This document shows positions 23,387 through 31,687 of a DNA stretch of 64,000 bases, one piece after another; within the stretch, counting starts at the first letter, position 1, and each line of letters starts with the position of its first letter. A program made the translations under genes and the position numbers. The notes under the pieces are model-generated. The model did no database searches. It saw only the letters and a program-made list of their open reading frames with translations, and was not told the origin of the DNA. This DNA is from CBDUXP01 sp965371225 [NCBI: uncultured bacterium] (GTDB lineage: Bacteria > Abyssobacteria > SURF-5 > CBDUXP01): assembly GCA_965371225.1 (NCBI GenBank), contig CBDUXP010000011.1:1-64000 (forward strand), in the 5' to 3' direction.

Positions 23387-25696
23387 ATGCCCCCCCGCCG
23401 GTTCCCCCCCGCCTCGAGCCTCCTCTGGCCCGCCCTCATCCTGTTGCTCTACACCGCCGCCGCGTTCGTCGCGGCCGCGGGCATGCTGCCGACGGCGGAC
23501 GAGCCCAAGTATCTGGCCCTCGGCCGCTACCTGACGAGCCACTGGGCGTGGGACCGCGCCAGCACGATCGTCCACGCCCCGCTCTCGTTCTTTACCCACG
23601 GCCTGCTGCTCAAGCCCTGGGCGTTCATCGATGCGCGCACCCACTTGCTCGCCGCGCGGGCGGTGATGCTCGTGTACGCCTGGGGCCTGGGGTGGGCCGT
23701 ATACGTGTGGGCGCGCGCCCTCCACGGGCCGCGGGCGGGCCTGCTCGCGCTCACCCTGTGGGCGGCGCTGCCGGAGTCGCTGGCCCACGGACCGCTGCTG
23801 GGCACGGATGTCATCCTGGCGTGTTGGGTGACGTGGTGCGGGTACGCCACCTGGCGGTGGGTGGCGACGGGGCGGTGGCGGTACGCGCTGCTGGGCGGAG
23901 TCGCCTTGGGGGCGGCGCTGCTGTCCAAGTACACGGCCGCGCTCTGGGGCCCGGCCATCCTCGGCATCGGCATCGCCTGCGCGGCGCTGCCCGGACCGGA
24001 CGGCATCCGGCGGCCGGGACGCACCTTCGCCGGGATCGCCGCCATCCTGGGCGTGGCGTATGTGGTGTTGGCTCTCGGGTACGGCGGCCGCGGGATGTTC
24101 GACCGCTGGGACGCGCATGACTGGGCGAGCGCACGGTTGGCTACGGTAGCCACGACTCCCGGCTTGGGTGCGGTGCCCCTGCTCGCGCCCCTGCCCTGGT
24201 GGCGGGGGATCGACTACGTGAGTTCCGCTGGGGAACTGGGGCATCCGGGGTTTCTCCTGGGCCGGCGCTTTACGTTCGCACCGTGGTACTACCAGCCCAT
24301 CTGTTTCCTGTTCAAGATGCCGGTGCCTTTCCTGGCGTTACTCGCCGTGGCGCCGCTGGTGACGCGCCGCCTGCCGCGCGTCGATTGGCGGGCGACGCTC
24401 TGCCTCTTGGCGCCGCCGCTGCTGCTGGTCGGCAGTCTGATCTTCGCCAACCGCGTGGCCGCCGGGTTTCGGTACGTCTACCCGCTGCTGCCTGCGCTGT
24501 GTATTGTGCTCGGCCGGTACGCCGCGCCGGACCTGAAGCTCCTGCCGCAGGCGCGCAACGCGATGCGCACGTGTGTCGCGCTGTGCGTGGCGACGGCCCT
24601 CTGGCAGTTTCCCAACTACCTGGCGTACGTGAATCTGTTTGCGGGCGGGCAGGACCGTGCGTACCGCATCTTCGCCGACTCGACGCTGGACTGGGGCCAG
24701 ACGCCGCTGCCGCGCGCGGTCCTCGCTGCGCATCCCGCCGCGGTCGTGAACCCGGGCCCCGTGCCGGTGGCGGGCCGCATCTTCGTCAACGCGAACACGT
24801 ATCACGACGTGTTCTCCAGCGGCCGCCCACACGGGTGGCTGCACCCGCTGCCGGTGCGCGCGGTACACGACGGAGTGTGGCTGGAGCTGGACGGCGCGGA
24901 CGCCGTGGAACTCGCGGCGCCGCTCCTGGCCGCCGTGGCGCGGGGGGAGCGCGCGGCCGTGGAGCGCCTGCTCTATGAAGACGCGGACCTGCCCCTGGAT
25001 CACCGCATCACCGCGTACCGCTGGCTCGCGCTGGAATACGTGCGCGCGGAAGAGCGGGACGCGGCGGAGGTCGCGTTGGCCCTGGCGCGCAGCCTGGAAC
25101 TGGCCCAGGCGCACGCGCTGGACCCGGCCGTGGCGTACGGGCAGTGCGTAGACTTAGCGGCCGCGGCGCCGGACGATCCCGTCGCGCGCAACAACGCGGG
25201 CGTGGCGGCGTATCTGGAAGGGGGGTTGGCGGAGGCGGTGGAGCATCTCGAAGCCGCCATTCGGTTGCAGCCGCGCTTGCCCGCCGCGTACAGCAATCTC
25301 GCGATCGTGCGCGCGAGACAGGGCCGGTGGGCCGACGCGCTGAACCGGCAGCGCACGTTCCAGGCGGTGGGCGCGTCCATCGAGGCGCGGCCGCACACGG
25401 GCTACCGGGTGTACTACGGCGACCAGCGCATCATGTTCGGCGCGGCGCTGGAACTCTGGCCGCGCTACACCCTGGACCAAGTCGAGGCGGAAGTGGCGTG
25501 GCGCGCGCGGCCGTCGCCGGGGACCGGCGTGGCGCGGATCGCGGCGTATCGCGTGGACCACCGTTTCGTGGAGGCCGGGCTCGCGTTGCTCGAAGTGGAA
25601 GCGCTGGCGCCGGGTGACCTCGCCGTGGTGCAGGCGCGGCGGGATTGGGCGGAGGCGGTTGCGGCCTTGCGCCGCGCGGGACGGGTCAGTGCCTGA
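23387..25696 (+). CDS. GT39/ArnT-like membrane glycosyltransferase with C-terminal TPR domain
   Basis: 769 residues. The N-terminal ~480 residues form a GT-C fold: LPTADEPKYLALGRYL in the first periplasmic loop gives the catalytic-type Asp-Glu, followed by STIVHAPLSFFTHG, and LGAALLSKYTAALWGPAIL as in the family 39/ArnT proteins that use polyprenyl-phosphate sugars. After an intermediate soluble region the C-terminus has TPR units (RNNAGVAAYLEGGLAEAVEH, AAYSNLAIVRARQGRWADAL). It is first of three genes whose ends overlap, followed by a cobalamin adenosyltransferase gene. No strong Shine-Dalgarno at ATG 23387. TPR fusion suggests a protein acceptor or assembly partner in the periplasm; this is inference. 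Confidence 0.82.
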   Translation: MPPRRFPPASSLLWPALILLLYTAAAFVAAAGMLPTADEPKYLALGRYLTSHWAWDRASTIVHAPLSFFTHGLLLKPWAFIDARTHLLAARAVMLVYAWGLGWAVYVWARALHGPRAGLLALTLWAALPESLAHGPLLGTDVILACWVTWCGYATWRWVATGRWRYALLGGVALGAALLSKYTAALWGPAILGIGIACAALPGPDGIRRPGRTFAGIAAILGVAYVVLALGYGGRGMFDRWDAHDWASARLATVATTPGLGAVPLLAPLPWWRGIDYVSSAGELGHPGFLLGRRFTFAPWYYQPICFLFKMPVPFLALLAVAPLVTRRLPRVDWRATLCLLAPPLLLVGSLIFANRVAAGFRYVYPLLPALCIVLGRYAAPDLKLLPQARNAMRTCVALCVATALWQFPNYLAYVNLFAGGQDRAYRIFADSTLDWGQTPLPRAVLAAHPAAVVNPGPVPVAGRIFVNANTYHDVFSSGRPHGWLHPLPVRAVHDGVWLELDGADAVELAAPLLAAVARGERAAVERLLYEDADLPLDHRITAYRWLALEYVRAEERDAAEVALALARSLELAQAHALDPAVAYGQCVDLAAAAPDDPVARNNAGVAAYLEGGLAEAVEHLEAAIRLQPRLPAAYSNLAIVRARQGRWADALNRQRTFQAVGASIEARPHTGYRVYYGDQRIMFGAALELWPRYTLDQVEAEVAWRARPSPGTGVARIAAYRVDHRFVEAGLALLEVEALAPGDLAVVQARRDWAEAVAALRRAGRVSA

Positions 25697-27293
25697 AGGC
25701 AACGCGCGGCTGCGGCGGGCGGCGCCGTGGCTGGTGTTCGCGACGGCGGTGCTGTTGTATGCCCCCACCCTCTGGGGCGAGTTCATCTACGACGATTTTC
25801 CGTTCATCGTGAACAATCCGGCCGTGCAGACCCTCGCGCGCCCGTGGAAGTTCCTGGTCGACCGCGCGGCCACCACCGAGGACGGGTTCTACGCGATCTT
25901 TCGCCCGCTGGCGTCGTGGTGTTTCAGCGGAGCGTGGGCCGTCGCGCCGAATACCCCCGCCGCGTTCCACGCCATGAACGTCCTGGCGCACGGCTGCGCG
26001 AGCGTGTGCGTGTGGCGCCTGGCGGCTGCGGTCGGTTTGCGCCCGGCGGGCGGTGCCCTGTGGGCCGCCCTGCTCTTCGCGGCGCACCCGGTGCAGACCG
26101 AAGCGGTCGCGTGGATCGCGGGCCTGAGCAATCCGTTGTTCGTTATCGGCGTAACGTGCGCGTGTGTGGCCTGGCTCCGGTGGCGTCGAGCGGACGCGCC
26201 GCCGCTGGCGCTCGCCGCCGCATTCGCCTGGTACGGGTTCGCGCTGCTCGGCAAGGAACATGCGGCGGCGTTCCCCCTGCTGCTGCTCGGCGTCGAGTGG
26301 GCCCTGCGGGGCGACGCCCTGCGCCCGGCGCGACAGCGCGCGCTGGCCATCGCAGGCCTCTGCCTCATGACCGGCGCCTACATGGCGTGGCGGGCCCACG
26401 TGCTGGGAGGCGCGGGGCAGGCCACCCCCGCGGCCGGATCGCCCTGGCTGATGGTGCTGAGCACGGTCGCCGAGTTCTGCACCTACCTCCGGCTCCTGTG
26501 GCTGCCGACGAACCTGCATCCGGAGTACGTCACGCCCATCGTGTCGGGCCTCACCGCGCCCGGCGTCCTGCCGCGTATCCTAGTGCTGATGGCCTTGATG
26601 ACGAGTGCGCTCATGGTGCGGCGGCGCGCGCCGGTCGTGGCGTTGGGTATCGCGTGGTGGTTCCTCGCGCTCGCCCCCGTCTCGAATGTGATCCCCATGA
26701 AGACGCTGCTCAACGAACGGCTGCTCTACCTGCCGCTCATCGGTTTCGCGTTCGTGCTCGGTGTCGTCTGGGACGCCGCGCCCCGCCGTGGCGTGCGCGT
26801 GGCGCTCGCCGTTCAACTGGTCCTGTTCGCCGTGCTGACCGTTGCGCGCAACCGGGACTGGCTGACGAACGAACGGTTATGGACGGCGGCCGTCGCCGCG
26901 GAACCGCGCGGATACACCAGCCATTTCAATTTAGGCCAGGTGCACCGCCAAGCGGGCCGAACGGAAGCGGCGCTGCGGGAGTTCCACCTGGCGATCGAAT
27001 TGCGCGGCCGCTTCCCCCACGCGCACGGTGCCGTGGGGCTGGTGCACCTGGAGCGGGGCGCGTATCGCGAATCGGTGCACGCCTTCCGGCGTGGCTTGCG
27101 TGAGGACCCGGCGGATCCGAAGTTGCGCCGGAGCCTCGTGGCCGCACTGGTGCAGTGGGGCGACGCCGAGCGGGCGGCGGGCCGGCTTGTGGTGGCGGAA
27201 GGGGCGTACCTGGAAGCGCTGGAGCTGGCGCCGGACGCGGCACCGGCGCGGGCGGGGCTGGCGGCCGTGCGCGGCGGGGAGGCCGGCGGGTGA
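25689..27293 (+). CDS. TMTC-like polytopic glycosyltransferase with TPR domain
   Basis: 534 residues. GT-C hallmark motifs in order: EFIYDDFPFIVNNPAV, FRPLASWCF, FHAMNVLAHGC, then HPVQTEAVAWIAGLSN and LLGKEHAAAFPLLL. These match the TMTC/DUF1736 group, whose animal members are O-mannosyltransferases. About ten helices, then TPR units from residue 420 (YTSHFNLGQVHRQAGRTEAA, GAYRESVHAFRRGLREDP). The chosen start is GTG 25689, which overlaps the previous stop by 8 bases; upstream in-frame codons lie inside the preceding gene. It ends by overlapping the next gene's GTG by 4 bases. Predicted to transfer a sugar from a lipid carrier to a protein on the periplasmic side; substrates unproven. Confidence 0.82.
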   Translation: MPEGNARLRRAAPWLVFATAVLLYAPTLWGEFIYDDFPFIVNNPAVQTLARPWKFLVDRAATTEDGFYAIFRPLASWCFSGAWAVAPNTPAAFHAMNVLAHGCASVCVWRLAAAVGLRPAGGALWAALLFAAHPVQTEAVAWIAGLSNPLFVIGVTCACVAWLRWRRADAPPLALAAAFAWYGFALLGKEHAAAFPLLLLGVEWALRGDALRPARQRALAIAGLCLMTGAYMAWRAHVLGGAGQATPAAGSPWLMVLSTVAEFCTYLRLLWLPTNLHPEYVTPIVSGLTAPGVLPRILVLMALMTSALMVRRRAPVVALGIAWWFLALAPVSNVIPMKTLLNERLLYLPLIGFAFVLGVVWDAAPRRGVRVALAVQLVLFAVLTVARNRDWLTNERLWTAAVAAEPRGYTSHFNLGQVHRQAGRTEAALREFHLAIELRGRFPHAHGAVGLVHLERGAYRESVHAFRRGLREDPADPKLRRSLVAALVQWGDAERAAGRLVVAEGAYLEALELAPDAAPARAGLAAVRGGEAGG

Positions 27294-29680
27294 GCGTCCG
27301 CCTGCCGGGACAGATTCCGCGGGTGCCGCCGGCGGTGGACCGGTGGCTGCGGCGCGGCACGTTCGGGCTGCTCACCCTGCTGGCGCTGGCGCTCCTGACG
27401 CACAAGATTTTCAACAGCGACATCTGGTGGCATCTGAAGACCGGCGAGCGGATTCTGGCCGGCTCGGGCATCCCGCAGACGGATCCGTACACCTACACCG
27501 TGGCCGGCGCGGAGTGGATCGATTTGCACTGGGGATTCCAGGTGATCGTGGCGCTGCTGTTTCGCGTGGCGGGTCCCGTCGGGTGGAACCTCTACCTCTA
27601 CGTGACCGTCGGGCTGGCGCTGGTGATCACCGCGCGCAACCAGTACGACCCGCGGTACTGGAGCATCACCGCCCTGTTCCTGCTGCTGCTGCTGCTGGCC
27701 GCCAACCCGCGGTTTCTGGCCCGGCCGGAAGGGATCAGCTTCGTCTGTCTCTCGGCGGTGATGTGGATCCTGTTGCGGTTGCGCGACCCGCGGTGGGAGC
27801 GCTGGGTCTGGGCGGTGCCCGCGATCGTCGGCGTTTGGGCGAACGTGCAGGGGTTGTTCATCCTCGGCATCGTGCTGCTGCTGCTCGTGGCCGCGGGGGA
27901 CGTGGTCCGGCGCATGTTGGCCGTGCCGTTCGGCTGGGCCCAGGAGCATCTGTTGCTCCCGCAAGCGCGGCGCCTGTGGAGCGTGGCGGGCCTGTCCATC
28001 ATTGCGGGGCTGGCCACACCCTACGGCGTGCGCGGCCTGCTGTTTCCCTTCACCCTGTTCACGCGCGTGGGCGGGCAGGGGAACGTGTTCTCGCAGGTCA
28101 TCGCGGAGTTCCAGCCGCCGTTCCTCTCCGGCACGTGGGCGGCGCCGACCGAGACGTTCCTCCTGTTTCTGGTCGTGGCGCTGACCATCCTGATCGCCAA
28201 CGTCCGCAGCAGCCCCGTGGGGTCCATCCTCATCGTGACCGCGTTCACCTTCCTGGCGCTCAGCGCGCGCCGCAACGTGCCGGTGGCGCTGTTCGTGCTC
28301 ACGCCGCTGGCGGTGGGGGGGGCGACGGACATCCTGAAGCGGGCGGAGCGGGTCGTGCTCTGGGACCTGGTGGGGGTGCGGTCGTGGGCGCAGGCCGGGC
28401 TCGCGGTGGTGGTGTGCCTGGTGGCGGCCTGGCATCTGCCCTACATCCTGAGCGACCGGTACTACGTGGACGACCGGCGGGGCGAGCGCTTCGGCCTGGG
28501 CGTGGCGGACAACATCTACCCCGGCGGGGCGGTCGATTTCGTAGTGCGCCATGAGTTGCCCGGGCCGCTGTTTAATTCCATGTACATCGGGGGCTACGTG
28601 ATCTACCGGCTCGCGCCCGACCGGTACCGGGTGTCCCTGGACTCGCGGCTCGAGGTGCACACGCAGACCACTCTCGGGGCGTATGTGGCTGCGGCGCGCG
28701 GCGTCACGGAACTGAAAGGCCTCCTGAATCTGTACGACGCCGAGACGGCCGTGCTCACGCACAACTCCCAAGACGCCGGGAACCTCATCACCTCCTTCCT
28801 CCAGCTGCCCGACTGGCGGTTGGTCTACCTGGACCCCTGCAGCGCCGTGTTCGTGAAGAGCGCGGTGGCGCGCGCGCGGCGGCTCGATCCGGTGATCGTG
28901 CCACTGCCCCCCGAAGTCGCGGCCCGTCCGGTGTCCGCATCCGTCGAGGCGCAAACGCCGGAGTGGGCGCGCGCCTTGGCGGCCGGGGTGGATCGGCTGC
29001 ACTGGGGGCCGCGCTTCCCCGGGGAGCTATTTCACATGGCGACCCTGTACCTGCAACTGGGCGGGGCGGGGGCCGCGATTCCGCTCTTTGAAGAAGGGGT
29101 GGCCCAGTATCCGGCCACGGCGCTGGGGTGGTACAACCTGGGCAAGGCGTATCAGGACAGTCGCCGGTACACTGAAGCGCAAGAGGCCTACGAGCAGGCG
29201 GTGGAGCGGGAGCCCAAGCTGGCCGCGGCGTGGGTGAATTTGGGCCTGCTCCGGGCGGTGCGGGGCGAGCGGCTCGGGGCTCGGCGGGCGTACGAGCGCG
29301 CCGTGCAGGCCGATGCCAAGAACGTGCCGGCCCGGTACAATCTCGCGCGCACCCTGGTCGAGGACGGGCAGTACGATCGGGCCTATTACCACTTCCGGCG
29401 GCTGACGCGGGACATGCCCCAATCCAGCCGTTGGTGGTTCGAGTTCGGCCGCACCTGCCGCCAGGTGGGCCGGTTTCGGGAGGGAGTCGTGGCGCTCGAT
29501 CGTGCCCTGGAGCTGGACGCCGACCGCATCGAGTACTGGCTGGAGCTATCGGATCTGCTGTATGCGAATGAGCAACGGGACCGTGGCACGGCGGCGCTAC
29601 GCGCGGCGTTTGAGCTGGACCGCGATTCCCAGGAGGTCCGCCGCCGCATGCGGGACATGGGAGGCGCGGCCGCGCCCTGA
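27290..29680 (+). CDS. Large polytopic protein with C-terminal TPR array (GT-C-like)
   Basis: 796 residues, start GTG 27290 overlapping the previous stop (GTGA). About 10 membrane helices lie in the first 440 residues. The first loop has a distinctive SDIWWHLKTGERIL, TDPYTYTVAGAEWIDLHWGF, a conserved pattern in large bacterial membrane proteins of unknown function, likely GT-C-related. Then a soluble part with NSMYIGGYVIYRL, and from about residue 580 five or six TPR units (ALGWYNLGKAYQDSRRYTEA, AAWVNLGLLRAVRGER, RYNLARTLVEDGQYDRAYYH). Third in the overlapping GT-C/TPR series. It probably works with the two preceding proteins, for instance as partner or carrier-specific transferase. No catalytic residue can be named with certainty. 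Confidence 0.75.
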   Translation: MSVRLPGQIPRVPPAVDRWLRRGTFGLLTLLALALLTHKIFNSDIWWHLKTGERILAGSGIPQTDPYTYTVAGAEWIDLHWGFQVIVALLFRVAGPVGWNLYLYVTVGLALVITARNQYDPRYWSITALFLLLLLLAANPRFLARPEGISFVCLSAVMWILLRLRDPRWERWVWAVPAIVGVWANVQGLFILGIVLLLLVAAGDVVRRMLAVPFGWAQEHLLLPQARRLWSVAGLSIIAGLATPYGVRGLLFPFTLFTRVGGQGNVFSQVIAEFQPPFLSGTWAAPTETFLLFLVVALTILIANVRSSPVGSILIVTAFTFLALSARRNVPVALFVLTPLAVGGATDILKRAERVVLWDLVGVRSWAQAGLAVVVCLVAAWHLPYILSDRYYVDDRRGERFGLGVADNIYPGGAVDFVVRHELPGPLFNSMYIGGYVIYRLAPDRYRVSLDSRLEVHTQTTLGAYVAAARGVTELKGLLNLYDAETAVLTHNSQDAGNLITSFLQLPDWRLVYLDPCSAVFVKSAVARARRLDPVIVPLPPEVAARPVSASVEAQTPEWARALAAGVDRLHWGPRFPGELFHMATLYLQLGGAGAAIPLFEEGVAQYPATALGWYNLGKAYQDSRRYTEAQEAYEQAVEREPKLAAAWVNLGLLRAVRGERLGARRAYERAVQADAKNVPARYNLARTLVEDGQYDRAYYHFRRLTRDMPQSSRWWFEFGRTCRQVGRFREGVVALDRALELDADRIEYWLELSDLLYANEQRDRGTAALRAAFELDRDSQEVRRRMRDMGGAAAP

Positions 29681-29700
29681 GCGCGTGGAGGAGACACGGG

Positions 29701-30237
29701 ATGTCCATTGCCACAGGAAAGGGTGACGAGGGCACGACTCGCCTGTTCTCAGGGGAGGCGGTGCCGAAGAGCGACCCGCGGCCCACGTGCTACGGGCATA
29801 TGGATGAGGCCTCCTCCTGGCTGGGGCTGGCGAAGGCGCTCGTGACGCGGGAGGAGATTCGGCCCATCCTCCATGAGGTGCAGGAGGCCTTCTTCCGCCT
29901 CGGCCATGAGCTGGCGACGGATGTGGCCAAAGCGGATCGGGTGCCGAATCGTATCGGCGCGGAGGATGTGGCCCGGCTGGACGGCCACGTGGCGGCGCTG
30001 GAAGGGGTGCTGCCCCCGCCGACGGGCTTCGTCGTGCCCGGGGTGAGTCCCGCCCATGGGGCGCTGCACGTAGCGCGCACGGTGGTGCGGCGGACGGAGC
30101 GGGCGGCGGTGGCTCTCAAAGAGGACGGGCAGTTGGCGAATCCCGCCCTGCTGCGCTACCTGAATCGCCTCTCAGACGTGGTGTGGCTGCTGGCGGAGTA
30201 TGAGGTGACGCGGGATGTCAGCCTGCCTAACACATGA
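29701..30237 (+). CDS. pduO: ATP:cob(I)alamin adenosyltransferase (PduO type)
   Basis: 178 residues, usual length for the PduO/MMAB family, which adenosylates cob(I)alamin to coenzyme B12 using ATP. Motifs: the N-terminal ATP-binding GKGDEGTTRLFSGE, YGHMDEASSWLGLAK, FVVPGVSPAHGALHVART with VVRRTERAAV, and the C-terminal RYLNRLSDVVWLLAEY. ATG 29701 has GGAGGAG at a good distance. It lies 20 bases after the third GT-C/TPR gene on the same strand, so it is probably in the same transcript, although a link between B12 and the glycosyl proteins is not evident. Cytoplasmic. No B12-dependent mutase is visible nearby. Confidence 0.93.
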   Translation: MSIATGKGDEGTTRLFSGEAVPKSDPRPTCYGHMDEASSWLGLAKALVTREEIRPILHEVQEAFFRLGHELATDVAKADRVPNRIGAEDVARLDGHVAALEGVLPPPTGFVVPGVSPAHGALHVARTVVRRTERAAVALKEDGQLANPALLRYLNRLSDVVWLLAEYEVTRDVSLPNT

Positions 30238-30291
30238 TGGGCGTTAATTTCTTATTCGTGACAAATAGTAACTCGTAGTGGTCACATTGCC

Positions 30292-30316
30292 GGTCGGGAC
30301 GGACCTGCAATTTTTT
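30292..30316 (+). terminator. Possible rho-independent terminator after the adenosyltransferase
   Basis: GGTC, a 6-base loop and GACC are followed five bases later by TTTTTT. The stem is short (4 bp), so this is a weak candidate. Confidence 0.3.
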
Positions 30317-30406
30317 CCTCCATCATAACTTGTTTGGTGGAGTAGTCTTACGTCGCAAACCCTCAGTTACGAAACGGGTATTCGTCCGCGGCGTGGCTTT
30401 TAATTC

Positions 30407-30435
30407 TTGACTGCACGGCACGTACCGGGTATGAT
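30407..30435 (+). promoter_or_regulatory. Sigma70-type promoter of the cold-shock gene
   Basis: TTGACT (30407-30412), a 17-base spacer and TATGAT (30430-30435). Transcription would start near 30442, giving a leader of about 138 bases before ATG 30580. Confidence 0.75.
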
Positions 30436-30470
30436 TCGTGCAAGTCTGCGCGTCAGTGATGACCGTGGCA

Positions 30471-30535
30471 GGGGGGTGTTGCGAGGCGCTGTGAAACTCC
30501 TACGGGTTTCGCAGCGCCTCACGCGTATACCCCCC
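30471..30535 (+). promoter_or_regulatory. Long structured 5' leader hairpin (candidate cold-shock RNA thermoswitch)
   Basis: Arms GAGGCGCTGTGAAAC (30483-30497) and GTTTCGCAGCGCCTC (30506-30520) pair over 15 positions with a single G-U wobble and an 8-base loop. An outer helix is possible between GGGGGGT (30471-30477) and ACCCCCC (30529-30535). It lies in the leader of a csp gene, the place where cspA-type mRNAs carry temperature-responsive structure. Confidence 0.65.
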
Positions 30536-30579
30536 CGGCTGTGGTGTTGTTCTGAGTTGCAGTGGCATGGGAGGGCGGA

Positions 30580-30804
30580 ATGCCGCAGGGGAAAGTGAAG
30601 TGGTTCGACAACCGCAAGGGATACGGGTTCATCGTCGAGGACGGGCATGAGGAGGAAGATATCTTCGTCCACTTCTCAGCCATCCAAGCCGATGGATACC
30701 GCAGCCTGGAGGAACAAGAACCCGTTACGTTCGAGATTATTCGCGGGCCCAAGGGACTCCAGGCGCGGAACGTGGCCCGGGGCACCGCAGGAAGCAGTAT
30801 CTAG
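30580..30804 (+). CDS. Cold-shock domain protein
   Basis: 74 residues, the usual size of CspA-family single-stranded nucleic-acid-binding proteins. The five-strand OB fold is plain: [15 protein letters not shown] with RNP1 (KGYGFI), then DIFVHFSAI (RNP2), and [22 protein letters not shown] 30580 was chosen because GGGAGGGCGGA directly precedes it and it begins the conserved domain; a GTG six codons earlier is the alternative. It has its own promoter and a long structured leader, so post-transcriptional control by temperature, as in cspA, is probable. It acts as an RNA chaperone or transcription antiterminator in the cytoplasm. Confidence 0.95.
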   Translation: MPQGKVKWFDNRKGYGFIVEDGHEEEDIFVHFSAIQADGYRSLEEQEPVTFEIIRGPKGLQARNVARGTAGSSI

Positions 30805-30966
30805 ACAGCAGGGGTGACACGCGGCACATCCCCCACCCCCGGATGCACCCGCGCGCGACCCTGGAACTGACGCCGCCGCGTCCCCGGCGGCCACCAGCGC
30901 CCGTTAGGCCACAGGGTGTGCTGGGGTGGTGTGCGCGCCCCTCCCCGGACCCGCCGCCGCGTCTCC

Positions 30967-30972
30967 TACAAT
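30967..30972 (+). promoter_or_regulatory. -10 box (TACAAT) of a probably leaderless promoter
   Basis: TACAAT ends 6 bases before ATG 30979; no Shine-Dalgarno precedes the start. Confidence 0.5.
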
Positions 30973-30978
30973 GGCCGC

Positions 30979-31611
30979 ATGCGCATGTGGGTGGCCCTGA
31001 CGGCAGCCGCGGTCATCGCCCTGTTGGTGGCCGAGCAGCGCGGGTCGCGCCTGGGTGTCTGGATTTGCAAACCGCTCGCGGCGACGGGATTCGTCGGCGG
31101 AGCCCTGGCCACGGGCGCGTGGGACTCGCCGTACGGACGCACGGTCCTCGCCGCGCTCGTGCTCTCCTGGGTCGGCGATCTCCTGCTGATCCCGAAGGGA
31201 TCGTCGTGGGCGTTCCAGGCCGGGCTCGCCAGCTTCCTGCTCGGCCACGTGGCCTATGTCGTGGCCTTTCTCATCCGCGGCGCCGCGCCGGTCCCGGCCG
31301 GGCTTGTCCTGGTCCTGACGCTTGTCGCGCTGGGCCTCGTCCTCCGATGGCTGAGGCCGCACCTGCCGGCCGCCATGCGGTCGCCCGTGCACGCGTACAT
31401 GGGGGTCATATCGCTCATGGTGGTCTGCGCGGCCGGCACCGTCGCCCAGCACGGCGACGGGCGCATCCTGGTCGGCGCGCTCATGTTCTACCTGTCCGAC
31501 CTGGCCGTGGCGCGCGAACGCTTCGTCGCGTCCACCTTCGGCAACGCCCTCTGGGGGCTCCCGCTCTACTTCGGCGCCCAGCTCCTGCTGGCGTCCACCG
31601 TCAGCGGGTAG
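30979..31611 (+). CDS. YhhN/TMEM86 family membrane protein (lysoplasmalogenase-like)
   Basis: 210 residues with about eight membrane helices, the usual size of the YhhN family, whose animal members hydrolyse lysoplasmalogen. Conserved polar pieces fit: WICKPLAATGF, LSWVGDLLLIPKG, FLLGHVAYVVAF, and ALMFYLSDLAVARERF. ATG 30979 starts the first helix and is preceded only by a -10 box, so the mRNA is probably leaderless. Inner membrane. It stands alone between the cold-shock gene and a convergent unknown gene. Lysoplasmalogenase activity is inherited from the family description and is not demonstrated here. Confidence 0.85.
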   Translation: MRMWVALTAAAVIALLVAEQRGSRLGVWICKPLAATGFVGGALATGAWDSPYGRTVLAALVLSWVGDLLLIPKGSSWAFQAGLASFLLGHVAYVVAFLIRGAAPVPAGLVLVLTLVALGLVLRWLRPHLPAAMRSPVHAYMGVISLMVVCAAGTVAQHGDGRILVGALMFYLSDLAVARERFVASTFGNALWGLPLYFGAQLLLASTVSG

Positions 31612-31687
31612 CGCCGCTACGGCCCAGTGGGGGAGGGGCAGATCCCCTCGCGGTCGCCCAACGTAATGGCGCGGGCTTGGCCTGCCT

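Larger units (their letters stand above)
30238..30579 (+). other. 342-base stretch: weak terminator, promoter and long leader of the cold-shock gene
   Basis: The first 160 bases are AT-richer than the surroundings and show no gene. They are followed by a near-consensus promoter at 30407-30435 and about 138 bases of transcribed leader with a large hairpin, listed separately. Confidence 0.6.

Noticed and set aside
26813-29002. 729-codon minus-strand open frame opposite the GT-C/TPR genes
   Set aside because: Composition (Gln/His/Arg/Pro-rich) is typical of antisense frames, while the sense frames have clear membrane helices and TPRs.
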